A stretch of 64,000 nt of DNA from Austropuccinia psidii (GCA_023105745.1 JALGQZ010000006.1:34861686-34925685); one strand, 5' to 3'. Numbered from the stretch's first letter, positions 47,851 through 57,224 are shown. Program-made: numbers and translations. Notes: a model not told the origin generated them from the sequence alone.

Positions 47851-49871
47851 TTACCAGTTCTCATGATTATTCGATTTCAATGCTTGATTATAAGTGAGTG
47901 GATCACTCTCCGTTAACAAGGCTGCTGGTCGTCTAGAGTAAGGAAGAATATTTTCTTCTCTTATTTCAGAGTTAATCAAGGTAGGATGTCTCGGTCCTAT
48001 GATTTTGATTCTTTTTCTCGTAGAAGGTATGTCATTGACTGAACTTGATTGATCTTCTTCTTCTCCGGATTCATCTCCCTCTTCTTCTGGTCCATCTTCT
48101 TCATCGCTTGACAAATTCTCACGTCCTTCTTGACAATCGAAGAATTCTTCTTCATGATTATTCCAGCTGGGAAACAGAAGAGGTAAGTCAGAATCCTTGC
48201 TTTCTTTTAATGCTGGAAATTCCTTTTCAAAGAATGTTACATGCCTGCTACAGTATACTTTTTCATTGCTGATTTTGAGTATTCTGTAGGAGGAGTCATT
48301 ATTGATTCCTAGCAGGATTCCTTCTTCCCCTAAGGGTCCAAGCTTCCATGACCTTTTCTGTTTAGGGATGAGAAAGATTGCTTTACATCCAAAGGTTCGT
48401 ATTTTGTTGATTCTGGGTGAGTTATTTGACCAAAGTTGATACGGGGAGAGATTTTTCTTCGAGGGAGTAGGAATCACATTGGTGAGGTAGGTGGCGATTG
48501 ATATTGCTTCTGCCCAATATCGATTTGGAAGATTAGAAGTGAGTAATAAACAACGTGCCTTGTCCAAGATTGTACAATTTGCCCTTTCTGCAATACCATT
48601 GTGTTCAGGGGTATACGGTGGAGCTACTGAATGGACAAAGCCGCACTGATTGGCTAATTCTTTGAATTGTTGATTGATGAATTCACCGCCTCCATCTGTG
48701 ATTATTTTCTTGATTTTTCGATCGTGTGTGTTTTCAATGAGTTTTTGTTGTATGATAAACTCCTCATATACCTCCGATTTTCTTTTTAAAAATCTAGTGA
48801 TCTTGAACGAGGTATGCTGGTCTATGATGGTAAGAAAGTATCGATGTCCGGAGACAGACGGAGGAGAGATTGGACCAACGATATCCATGTGTATACAGTC
48901 AAGGGGCATGGTGGTGTCGGAGAAATGACTTTTAAAAGGTAGGTGAGTCATTTTACCTTTTACACATATGTCGCAAGGATCACTATCATGGACTTTTAAT
49001 CCTAGAGATTTTAAGATATGAGTTCCTGGATGACCTAGACGAAGATGCCAAGGTGAGTTGGGGATTATTTTTGTTAATAACGAACTTGGCTGACTAAATG
49101 TTACAATCATGAGCTTGTTAATAATATTACCGCTGAGTAAGACATGATCATTTTTTAGTAAGTAAAATATTGTTCCTTGTCTTTTGATAGTGATTGACTC
49201 AGTACATAGCTTGAGAAGACTGACTAAGTTCCTAGTAATCCTAGGAACATAGAGGCAGTTATATAGGGTGATAGGTTTATTTTTAACTACTATAGTGACA
49301 GTTCCTCGTCCTTGACACATTAACTTGCTTGCTGGATCACTGGTGGCAATTTTTTCATCAGCATTTGGAGTCAGCGTGGTAAAAAGATTTTTGTTGTGAA
49401 ACATGTGGTGGGTTGCTCCACAGTCTATTACTAAGCTGGACGGAGAAAAGTCGGATAGTTCCTTGTTTGTAAGGAGTGCCTGAAGACCCGTTTGACGTGT
49501 TTCAGGCTCATTCGATTTTCTTTTGTTCTTGTTTCTAGGAGGAGGACGTGGTTCAGGATGTTCAGCCCAGCAGTTCTCGGGTTTATGCGTGGTATTCTTA
49601 GGATTGTGTTTACCATCTCTACAAACATAAGTAAGTTTGTAGGGATAACTACTGGAATCAGTGAGTAATGCTGATCCTTGATTCTCCTCATTTTTGATAG
49701 TTTTTTGAAATGAATTTTTTGTGTTTTTATGTTGTAATAGTTCCGACAGTTTATCTAGGACCTGTTGGGGATTTATTGATGAATTCATGGTGAGTAACAT
49801 GGAATCTATGACATGATCATATGCATTGCTATCCCGGCTTATTTTTCCGAGGATAGAATATGCCATGATAT
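47851..49871 (-). CDS. Copia-1 polyprotein, Gag end, protease and integrase part
   Basis: About 670 codons open. Counting from the frame entry at 49881, the Gag zinc knuckle is CRDGKHNPKNTTHKPENC (residues 87-104), the protease active site is IDCGATHHM (Asp 153, with Cys in place of the usual Ser/Thr), and the integrase zinc ligands are H279, H284, C303 and C306. The integrase triad is D333, D396 and E432, the exact D-x35-E spacing. An acidic linker follows (Glu/Asp/Ser-rich, residues 590-625), then RHPTLINSEI and a TAA at 47851-47853. The first five codons of the apparent frame (49881-49867) come from the LTR and target duplication of copia-2, not from copia-1. Confidence 0.93.
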
Positions 49872-50430
49872 AATTGAACAATGGATTTTAGTGACATTAG
49901 TTATTACTAGTACTCAGTCCGCTTAGAGCTAAAGCTTAACAATGGCAAAAGTAACACAGTACTAAATAAGTAGGTCTCTCTAACTATACTAACAATTCAC
50001 ACTGGCAGGATTATAATTACTCTTTTAGTACGAAACAAGATAGACAAAGGATTAAGGAATTGGATGTAGATATATATTAATACCTCTGTTTAACATCTTG
50101 TACCTTAATTCATTATTGTTTATCTAACTTACTCATCAACGTTTCTCACACGCTTAGGTGTGTTCAAGTCGTTTCGTAACAACTAAGTAATAGTGTATTA
50201 ATAACACTATCCTTGCCAGGTTAGTAGTATGAGAAATGGAATTCATTATTGTTTATCTAACTTACTCATCAACGTTTCTCACACGCTTAGGTGTGTTCAA
50301 GTCGTTTCGTAACAACTAAGTAATAGTGTATTAATAACACTATCCTTGCCAGGTGTGTTCAAGTCGTTTCGTAACAACTAAGTAATAGTGTATTAATAAC
50401 ACTATCCTTGCCAGTTCTTGCCGTTTATCA
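49872..50430 (+). repeat. Copia-2 5' LTR with internal tandem duplications
   Basis: 559 bp, AATTGAACAATGG to GCCGTTTATCA. A segment starting ATTCATTATTGTTTATC occurs at 50110 and again at 50240, a duplication of about 133 bp absent from the 3' LTR. In addition, a roughly 63-bp unit beginning AGGTGTGTTCAAGTC is repeated at the end in both LTRs. The LTR start has no canonical TG if the target duplication is placed as observed. Confidence 0.9.
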
Positions 50431-50445
50431 GGTTATGGGCCCAGC
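50431..50445 (+). other. Copia-2 primer-binding site: complement of initiator tRNA-Met anticodon loop
   Basis: GGTTATGGGCCCAGC starts at the base after the 5' LTR. Its complement, GCTGGGCCCATAACC, is the anticodon arm of eukaryotic initiator tRNA-Met (anticodon CAT), ending at standard tRNA position 40. Drosophila copia is known to prime from a 5' half of this tRNA, and this site has the same form. Confidence 0.85.
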
Positions 50446-50460
50446 TGACGCAGAATCAAA

Positions 50461-51033
50461 ATGACTGATCAAAATGCACTTCGTCGAACTATTCCTGAGC
50501 TTAATAATTCCAACTATTTGCAATGGAAAATTCAGACTCAAGCTTATCTCATGGAAATGGATCTTGTAGATTGTCTTACTACTAATCCTGAGACACCACT
50601 TCCTGACGCAGCTCAACGGAATGAACTTCTCAAGAGACGACGAAAAACGGCAGGAATTCTTATTGGTACAATGGGAATTTTGAATTGTCAGAGGTTTTTA
50701 AATGTAGTAAATGAAGGAAATCCGTACCACATTTGGAGAACGCTGGCAAGACACTTTACTTCAAATGCCGACGATAATCAAGCCAGAATATTTTTGGAAT
50801 TTCTAGCTTTGAAACACGTTGATACATTAGAACAATTTATCTCTGATATTACTCAACATATTGGCAAGATAGCTTCAGTAGGAATCATGATAGGAAGCCC
50901 TGGTGACATAAAAGAATCATTAATAGCTGAAATTATTGTCAGCAAATTAAATGACAATTATGTTAACACTCGAGAAATCCTACAAAATCAACATCCGCTC
51001 ACTATCTCAAAAGTAATTGATTATCTAGAATGA
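50461..51033 (+). CDS. Copia-2 polyprotein, Gag part (before in-frame TGA)
   Basis: 190 codons from the ATG at 50461, 16 bases past the primer-binding site, ending in TGA at 51031-51033. The sequence is a copia Gag of the UBN2 type: IPELNNSNYLQWKIQTQAYL at the N-terminus, then IWRTLARHFTS and the helical IFLEFLALKHVDTLEQFISD segment. The same frame continues open after the TGA through the zinc knuckle (CTNGQHNPKTKHSASEC at about 51139-51189) into the next part, so this is one polyprotein with a single nonsense codon. Confidence 0.9.
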   Translation: MTDQNALRRTIPELNNSNYLQWKIQTQAYLMEMDLVDCLTTNPETPLPDAAQRNELLKRRRKTAGILIGTMGILNCQRFLNVVNEGNPYHIWRTLARHFTSNADDNQARIFLEFLALKHVDTLEQFISDITQHIGKIASVGIMIGSPGDIKESLIAEIIVSKLNDNYVNTREILQNQHPLTISKVIDYLE

Positions 51034-54000
51034 AGACGTCAAGACACTGTTGATTCCAATGAAAGTACAATAAAAAATGAAGCTGTTTTCAACACTCAAG
51101 GCAACGTATCTAAAACAAAAAACAAAAGGACGTATGCTAAATGTACTAATGGACAACATAATCCAAAAACAAAACATTCAGCATCAGAATGTAGAGAACT
51201 CAAGAAAAATTTGTCTCAAAAAGGTAGAACAAACAATGCGATGAGAGAGGACGATGAAGAATCAATTGAAAACGACTCACCCACAGTGCATGCAGCGTTT
51301 CAAGGAAATCACTCCATGCATGACATCATTGTTGATTCGGGATTTTCACATCACATGACACATGATAGTTCTTATCTTCATCAATACGAAAATCTAGAAA
51401 CTACGATTCAAGTCGCAAATGGTGAAAATGTCAAGGTTACAGGAAAAGGAATTCTTCATTTAGTTCTAAAAGAAAAAACAGTTCAACTACAATGTCTTCA
51501 TGTACCATCCCTAACATCAACTCTTATTAGCATTGGAAGGTTATGTAAGAAAGGTTATGTCTTCAATGCTTCATATAATAACTTCCAAATATATTACGAC
51601 GGTAAAATTCAAATGAAAGGACAAGTTGGACAAAACGGTATTTTCTATTTGAACAGTCAAATTGTCAGTAAACCTTCGAAAATAACAACAAATATGTCAA
51701 TAGTCACTGACATCGACTTACTTCATGCCAGAGCGGGACATCCAGGACTTGAAAGTTTGCAGTGTATGTTTCAAGTTCCAAATAAAATCATCAACTGTGA
51801 TGCATGTGCTCTTTCTAAATCACATCGACTACCATATTTGGGGGTGCTACCAGATGTTACTAAGATAATGGAATGCGTTCACATGGATCTCAGTGGTCGA
51901 ATAACCCCAGCAACGGCGGGTGGTGCCCAATACTATTTTAAGATTACTTATCAATTCTCACACTTTAAATCCATAGTCTTATTAAAAACAAAGTCTGAAG
52001 CCTTAGTTCATTTTCAAAATTACTGTAGACAAGTATTCTCTTTATTTGGATCTTATCCTATCAATGTTGTTATGGATAATGGTGGAGAGTTTGTATCCAA
52101 TAGTTTTAGAAATTATTTTAAAAAATTAGGAATTATAACTCATTATACTGCTCCATATACACCACAACAGAATCCTGTTGCAGAAAGACGAAATAGATCC
52201 ACTTCAGAGAAGGCTAGAGCATTATTAAGTCATGCGTCTCTTCCAAACGTGCTATGGGGAGAAGCAGTGGTCAGTGCTGTTCTTTATGAAAATATCACTC
52301 CAACAAGACACCATAAAAAGTCAGCTTACGAGCTCTGGTATGGAAGATGCTTTAACTATTCTCGTCTCAGAGTTTTCAGTTGTAAAGCATTTGTTAATAT
52401 TCCAAAGGCTAAAAGACTTGGAAAATTTTCTGATACTGCTAGAATAGGGATTTTAGTTGGATATCAAGTCGGGCAGAATAATTGGAGGATATTGTTTCCT
52501 GACATGAAAGTGAGATACAGTCACGATGTCATCTTTCATGAAACCGTGTTTCCAGGAAAATCGTTTTTTAATTCAAACAAGCCGGCTTCCACATTCAATC
52601 GTTTTCCCTTGCCTATGTACGAAAGCTTAATAGATGACAATCAAGTATCTTCAATGAACTCGCTGGAACAAAGCCAAGTACTCCCTTCCAATTCAAGCCA
52701 TGAAAATAACACAGAAAGATGTTCAACCACGACAAATTCTGGACCAGTTGTGTCAAAAACATCATCTGGAAGACCAGGCTGGGACATAGTACTTGCACCG
52801 GTTGGTAAAAAGGCACCAAAAGACATCTCCTCTGACATCAATCTAGACAATGTCATCACTGAAAAAAGAAGTAGGCGAGGAAATGCTCTTCACATTGTTG
52901 ATGAATTGAATCAAAATCCTTACAACATTACAGAAACTGTATCATCTGTACCAATTATACGCTCTCTGAACATTCCACCTAAAACGTATCGTCAAGCTGT
53001 AGCAGCTGTAGGTGCTGATGCATGGATTCAAGCCATTCAAGACGAAAAGATGGAATTGGAAAGAAAGAATGTTTGGGAAGTTGTTGACATACCCTCACAA
53101 GCTCATCTTATTAATTCCGTGTGGGTCTTCAAGCGTGTGTTTGATGGTGAAGGCAAACTCATCAAACACAAAGCACGTTTGTGTGCTCAAGGTTGCGCAC
53201 AAATTGAAGGTATAGAATATGATGAAACTTATGCACCAACAGGAGCAATGGTCACTCTCCGACTGTTACTTACCATTGGAATCAGCAACGGATGGGAAGT
53301 TCATCAAATGGATGCAAAAACTGCTTTTCTCAATAGCAATCTAGATGAAGTTATATATCTCCGATCACCATTGGGATTACAACTAGGACCAGGAAAATGT
53401 TATCGTCTCAAGAAATCAATATATGGTCTTAAACAGTCACCAAGGTGTTGGTATAAAGAATTAGTCTCTTTCTTTAAGAAGGTAAACTTCTCTATTTCAC
53501 TCACCGATTCATGTCTCTTTATTTCCAACGATAAAGAATGGCCATGTTTGGTTCATGTTCATGTGGACGACATGACAATTGTCAGCCCCGATGTCTCAAA
53601 ATTTAAAACATTAATCTCATCGGCGTATGATATGGAAGATTTGGGACCAATAAAGCATATTCTAGGTATCAAAGTTGCAAGAGATGATAATCGTTTTTAT
53701 TTGTCTCAAACAAGCATGATTGAACAAATTCTAGAAGAATATGGTATGAAAAACTCGCATGCAGTCAAAACGCCACTGGAACCTGGGGCTTACTTCTCTG
53801 TAGCAAGCAATGAAGAACAATCTGCATTTAATAGTTTGAAATTGAATTACCGACGTGCTATTGGTCTTCTTAATTATCTAGCTGTTTCAACTTGCCCTGA
53901 TTTGGCTTTTCCTGTTTCAATTCTATCCCAACATCTAGAAAAACCTGGTATTCAACACTGGGCTGGTTTCAAACGGATTCTTCGATATCTTGCAGGAACT

Positions 54001-54519
54001 AGGACTATTGGACTTCAATTGGCCAAAGCCAACTTCAATCTCAAAGTCTATGCTGATGCGAGCTATGCTAACTGTCTGAATACGCGACGTTCTCATACTG
54101 GTCTTATGGTGTTTTTGGATGATACTCTAATTCATTGGAAATCTCGAAGGCAATCCACGGTTTCCTCCTCATCCACTGAAGCAGAATATAAAGCTCTGTA
54201 TGAAGGTACTCAGCAAATTCTTTGGTTTCGAAAGCTATTTAATGATCTTTCATTAGTGTCATCAAAGTTTGTCTTGTCATTATTAGGCGATAATCAACCT
54301 GCAATTGCCATGGCCAAGAATCCTATGTCATCAGCCAGGACAATGCACATTGATATTAAATTTCATTGGATTCGTGAACAACTTTCAAAAGGACTCTTTC
54401 ATCTTGATTATGTACCGACAACTGAAATGCATGCTGATCTTCTTACCAAAGCACTGCATCGTGTTAAACTTCAGACCTTTCTCAGTCAAGCATCCGTCAA
54501 GTCAATCCCTTCAGTATGA
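51034..54519 (+). CDS. Copia-2 polyprotein, protease, integrase, reverse transcriptase and RNase H
   Basis: Open in the Gag frame from 51034 to the TGA at 54517-54519; positions below count from 51211. Protease active site IVDSGFSHHM (Asp 42; Phe replaces the usual Ala after Gly). Integrase zinc ligands H172, H177, C196 and C199; catalytic triad D226 (HMDLSG), D289 (MDNGGEF) and E325 (VAERRN), with 62 and 35 residues between. Reverse transcriptase HQMDAKTAFLNSN and HVHVDDMTIVS. RNase H VYADASYANCLNTRRSHTG, STEAEYKAL, GDNQPAIAMA and MHIDIKFHWIRE. All catalytic residues are present. Apart from the upstream TGA the coding region is intact. Confidence 0.95.
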   Translation, partial: RRQDTVDSNESTIKNEAVFNTQGNVSKTKNKRTYAKCTNGQHNPKTKHSASECRELKKNLSQKGRTNNAMREDDEESIENDSPTVHAAFQGNHSMHDIIVDSGFSHHMTHDSSYLHQYENLETTIQVANGENVKVTGKGILHLVLKEKTVQLQCLHVPSLTSTLISIGRLCKKGYVFNASYNNFQIYYDGKIQMKGQVGQNGIFYLNSQIVSKPSKITTNMSIVTDIDLLHARAGHPGLESLQCMFQVPNKIINCDACALSKSHRLPYLGVLPDVTKIMECVHMDLSGRITPATAGGAQYYFKITYQFSHFKSIVLLKTKSEALVHFQNYCRQVFSLFGSYPINVVMDNGGEFVSNSFRNYFKKLGIITHYTAPYTPQQNPVAERRNRSTSEKARALLSHASLPNVLWGEAVVSAVLYENITPTRHHKKSAYELWYGRCFNYSRLRVFSCKAFVNIPKAKRLGKFSDTARIGILVGYQVGQNNWRILFPDMKVRYSHDVIFHETVFPGKSFFNSNKPASTFNRFPLPMYESLIDDNQVSSMNSLEQSQVLPSNSSHENNTERCSTTTNSGPVVSKTSSGRPGWDIVLAPVGKKAPKDISSDINLDNVITEKRSRRGNALHIVDELNQNPYNITETVSSVPIIRSLNIPPKTYRQAVAAVGADAWIQAIQDEKMELERKNVWEVVDIPSQAHLINSVWVFKRVFDGEGKLIKHKARLCAQGCAQIEGIEYDETYAPTGAMVTLRLLLTIGISNGWEVHQMDAKTAFLNSNLDEVIYLRSPLGLQLGPGKCYRLKKSIYGLKQSPRCWYKELVSFFKKVNFSISLTDSCLFISNDKEWPCLVHVHVDDMTIVSPDVSKFKTLISSAYDMEDLGPIKHILGIKVARDDNRFYLSQTSMIEQILEEYGMKNSHAVKTPLEPGAYFSVASNEEQSAFNSLKLNYRRAIGLLNYLAVSTCPDLAFPVSILSQHLEKPGIQHWAGFKRILRYLAGTRTIGLQLAKANFNLKVYADASYANCLNTRRSHTGLMVFLDDTLIHWKSRRQSTVSSSSTEAEYKALYEGTQQILWFRKLFNDLSLVSSKFVLSLLGDNQPAIAMAKNPMSSARTMHIDIKFHWIREQLSKGLFHLDYVPTTEMHADLLTKALHRVKLQTFLSQASVKSIPSV

Positions 54520-54530
54520 ATTGGGGGGTG

Positions 54531-54956
54531 AATTGAACAATGGATTTTAGTGACATTAGTTATTACTAGTACTCAGTCGGCTTAGAGCTAAAGCTTAACA
54601 ATGGCAAAAGTAACACAGTACTAAATAAGTAGGTCTCTCTAACTATACTAACAATTCACACTGGCAGGATTATAATTACTCTTTTAGTACGAAACAAGAT
54701 AGACAAAGGATTAAGGAATTGGATGTAGATATATATTAATACCTCTGTTTAACATCTTGTACCTTAATTCATTATTGTTTATCTAACTTACTCATCAATG
54801 TTTCTCACACGCTTAGGTGTGTTCAAGTCGTTTCGTAACAACTAAGTAATAGTGTATTAATAACACTATCCTTGCCAGGTGTGTTCAAGTCATTTCGTAA
54901 CAACTAAGTAATAGTGTATTAATAACACTATCCTTGCCAGTTCTTGCCGTTTATCA
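54531..54956 (+). repeat. Copia-2 3' LTR
   Basis: 426 bp, AATTGAACAATGG to GCCGTTTATCA, after the TTGGGGGGTG tract and before the duplicated target GATAT. It carries two copies of the ~63-bp terminal unit but not the longer 133-bp duplication. Confidence 0.9.
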
Positions 54957-55400
54957 GATATCAGGTGGTATTGAAATACCTATTCCTGCTATATCAAAGA
55001 GTATGTTTGAGCATTCTTTGACATATTCTTCGATATTTCCATTGAAGCGCAGACATTCCCATCTAACCCAGGTTCTTCCTCGATTAGTTACGGTTTGAGA
55101 TGCAAACTTGTCGTGGATCTTTTTCCAGAGCATTTTTGCATTTTTAACAGTGTTGCCATCTACTACGGTGACAATGATTTCTGGGTGTAGTCTGCTGAGA
55201 ATAAGTTAAACAGCTTCAATGTTCAATTGATTCCAGTTACTGATAACTGCTGGATCAGACGTGGGGGATAGATCTGAGCTGCAGATGTCTCGTAATCCAC
55301 AAGCTGATAATTCTACGTCAATTAATATACTCCAAAGAGGGAAATTTCTGCCGTCCAAGATGGGGACATGGTTGGCGTCCTTTCCTGATTTCTCTGGCAT
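54957..55400 (-). CDS. Copia-1 Gag N-terminal part (interrupted by copia-2)
   Basis: 148 codons from the ATG at 55398-55400 on the minus strand to the copia-2 insertion site. It starts MPEKSGKDANHVPILDGRNF and includes FPLWSILIDVELSACGL, then WKKIHDKFASQTVTNRGRTW and GNIEEYVKECSNILFDIAGI, typical of copia Gag. One TAA interrupts it at 55206-55208. The last codon before the insertion is in phase with 49866 on the far side, so the Gag frame rejoins exactly when copia-2 and one GATAT are removed. Confidence 0.9.
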
Positions 55401-55439
55401 TCTTGTCGTTCACTCTTGTTTATTTTCTTTCTTGAGCTT

Positions 55440-55454
55440 TCGAGACTGTAAATC
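55440..55454 (-). other. Copia-1 primer-binding site: apparent tRNA-Tyr anticodon half
   Basis: On the minus strand, GATTTACAGTCTCGA directly follows the 5' LTR end (AATTTACA). Its complement contains GACTGTAAATC, the anticodon loop of eukaryotic tRNA-Tyr (anticodon GTA), ending at standard position 40. The same 15 bases occur at the same place in copia-3. Confidence 0.7.
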
Positions 55455-55589
55455 TGTAAATTCTCAACAAACTAAGAGTGTTATATTAATGCAATGAAAC
55501 AGTTATAAGTGAGAAATGAAACTATTATGTACCTAAGAGTGAACAACTGTAGATAAAATATTGAGTAGATAAGTACGACGTAGAGTAAT
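55455..55589 (-). repeat. Copia-1 5' LTR, remaining part
   Basis: 135 bp matching 45770-45904 with two differences, cut at 55589 by the insertion of copia-3. The rest should lie beyond the family-A element that runs off the right edge. Confidence 0.88.
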
Positions 55590-56019
55590 TGTGAAAATTA
55601 TCGTCAAGAGAAAACCTAATCTCGAGTAAATTGATCAACCCTAATCTACAAACAAATCCCCGACCTCAAGAGTAAACTCTACACAAGAAAATGTCCTCAA
55701 CACTCCTCTCTCAGTTACTCATTGTCTCATTTGTTGAATCTAACGCTCATCCTCCATTCTATTTATATATCATGATGTTTCTCCCTTCTCAATTAAAATT
55801 AAAAATTAAAAAAATTAAAATAAAATATATTTTCTAATTATATATGCGTGTGAAATTGTAATTTGTTTTTGCTCTAAGAAACATAAAATTGTCGTTGTCA
55901 TTCAATTCATATTATAGGCTTGTCATCTAGGTATAATACATCTTCAATCATCTTCCTTTTTATCCGATCAGAAAAATATTGAAATGAAATTCTAGTTTTT
56001 TTTGTCTGAAAACTTAACA
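55590..56019 (+). repeat. Copia-3 5' LTR
   Basis: 430 bp, TGTGAAAATTATCG to AACTTAACA. A CTATTTATATATCATG segment near 55758-55773 is a plausible TATA region. Confidence 0.88.
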
Positions 56020-56034
56020 GATTTACAGTCTCGA
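56020..56034 (+). other. Copia-3 primer-binding site: apparent tRNA-Tyr anticodon half
   Basis: GATTTACAGTCTCGA starts at the first base after the LTR. It is identical to the site of copia-1, and the two diverge just beyond it (TCGACTC against AAGCTC), which marks the 15 bases as the constrained part. The complement matches the tRNA-Tyr(GTA) anticodon arm. Confidence 0.72.
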
Positions 56035-56075
56035 TCGACTCAAGAACTCCTAAAACTAGATAACCTGACTACAAG

Positions 56076-57224
56076 ATGAACACCAATGAACAAAATAACG
56101 ACTTACGAAAAATCATTCCTATCTTGACTGATGAAAACTACTCCGAATGGAAACTACGAATGATCATCTGCTTAAAACAGAAAAGGCTCTACCAATACTG
56201 CATTGAACAGTGCATTCCTGGCGATGGAGTAACACGAACACCAGCCGTGGAAGCAAAAGTAGTTGATGCCAACGTCGAAGCTTGTGGATTAATTACCAAT
56301 TTCCTAGACTCAAGAACGTTTGCAGCTATAGTTACATCGGAAGAAGTCACACAAAACAGTTACTTACTTTGGAAAAAGGTCAATGAAAGATTTGCATCAT
56401 CAACTTTCAACAGTAAAGCAAGAATTTGGAGCAAATTCCAAAAATTAACATTCGATAGCAACCTTAAAGATTTCATTACAAATACGCGGAAATGCCTTAG
56501 CGACATAGCATCAGTCGGTATAGCCGTGGAAGAAGAGATACTCGCTTTCTCAATTCTCACCAAGCTCCCCGAAGAATTTCATTCATTGATAGAAAAAGTG
56601 ACGTTAAATGCTGAAACTCAAGGAAATCCAGATGCTATCCTCAACGTACTTCATGAAGCAAGTCTTAAAGAAGAAGCCCTTTCAACAGACACTACTAGAG
56701 CACTAATCCTAAAAAAGGACAATTTTCCATCCAAACTTGTCCACTACTGCAGTAACGGAAAACATAATCCTCTCGTTACCACACATGGGCCAGAAAAATG
56801 TTGGCAATTGCACCCAGAATTAAAACCTGAAAGACGACGAAAGGATAAAGAACAAAAAGCAAACTTTACTATAGCTCGCGCACTATTCACACATGAATCA
56901 AGAGAAACAAATACATCAATAACAATTGTTCTCGACACCGGAGCATCTAATCATATGTTCAACAACAAATCTTTCTTTGAAAATCTTCACACCAATCATC
57001 ACACTAAAGTATCCACAGGATGCGGCAAATCTACTTTAACTGCACAAGGAAAAGGACTAGCAACAATAGTTGATCGTCTTGGTAATTTATGGCTGCTACC
57101 AAACAGCTTATATGTACCTGATCTGACAACTAACCTATTAGCTCTCTCTAATATAGCAAAAAAGGAGACGCGAATTAAAAAAACTACTTCCTTTTTTGAA
57201 GTCTATCTTGATAACAACAATTGA
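56076..57224 (+). CDS. Copia-3 polyprotein, Gag and protease part (before in-frame TGA)
   Basis: 382 codons from the ATG at 56076. Gag reads IIPILTDENYSEWKLRMIIC at the N-terminus, then LWKKVNERFASSTFNSKARI and helices to residue 205. Zinc knuckle CSNGKHNPLVTTHGPEKC at residues 225-242 (C225, H230, H237, C242). Protease active site IVLDTGASNHMF with Asp 287. The TGA at 57222-57224, followed by C, ends this part. The next 123 bases stay open in the same frame and carry the first integrase zinc histidines (LWHKRLGHMN), so only one codon breaks the polyprotein. Confidence 0.93.
   Translation: MNTNEQNNDLRKIIPILTDENYSEWKLRMIICLKQKRLYQYCIEQCIPGDGVTRTPAVEAKVVDANVEACGLITNFLDSRTFAAIVTSEEVTQNSYLLWKKVNERFASSTFNSKARIWSKFQKLTFDSNLKDFITNTRKCLSDIASVGIAVEEEILAFSILTKLPEEFHSLIEKVTLNAETQGNPDAILNVLHEASLKEEALSTDTTRALILKKDNFPSKLVHYCSNGKHNPLVTTHGPEKCWQLHPELKPERRRKDKEQKANFTIARALFTHESRETNTSITIVLDTGASNHMFNNKSFFENLHTNHHTKVSTGCGKSTLTAQGKGLATIVDRLGNLWLLPNSLYVPDLTTNLLALSNIAKKETRIKKTTSFFEVYLDNNN

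Larger units (their letters stand above)
49872..54956 (+). mobile_element. Copia-2: nearly complete Ty1/copia element nested in copia-1 gag
   Basis: Direct LTRs at 49872-50430 and 54531-54956, flanked by the exact 5-bp duplication GATAT (49867-49871 and 54957-54961). Inside: a primer-binding site matching the initiator tRNA anticodon half (50431-50445), one 1353-codon frame with a single TGA, and a TTGGGGGGTG tract (54521-54530). The LTRs differ by about three substitutions over the shared 426 bp, plus a 133-bp tandem duplication in the 5' copy. Copia-2 lies on the opposite strand to its host. Confidence 0.95.
45770..55589 (-). mobile_element. Copia-1: nearly complete Ty1/copia element, minus strand, with nested copia-2
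   Basis: Read from right to left: 5' LTR (remaining part 55455-55589, cut by copia-3), primer-binding site (55440-55454), Gag-protease-integrase-reverse transcriptase-RNase H polyprotein (55400 to 46324, interrupted by copia-2 at 49872-54961), purine tract and 3' LTR (46348-45770). Removing copia-2 and one copy of its target duplication restores one frame of 1329 codons, so the host element was nearly intact. The two LTRs differ at two of 135 comparable positions. Confidence 0.93.

Noticed and set aside
49867..49881. Apparent start of the copia-1 large frame
   Set aside because: The frame opens with a TTG inside the LTR of copia-2; the true Gag starts with ATG at 55400 on the minus strand.
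57222..57224. TGA as a selenocysteine codon
   Set aside because: No selenoprotein context; fungi of this group are not known to use selenocysteine, and the position is not in an enzyme active site.
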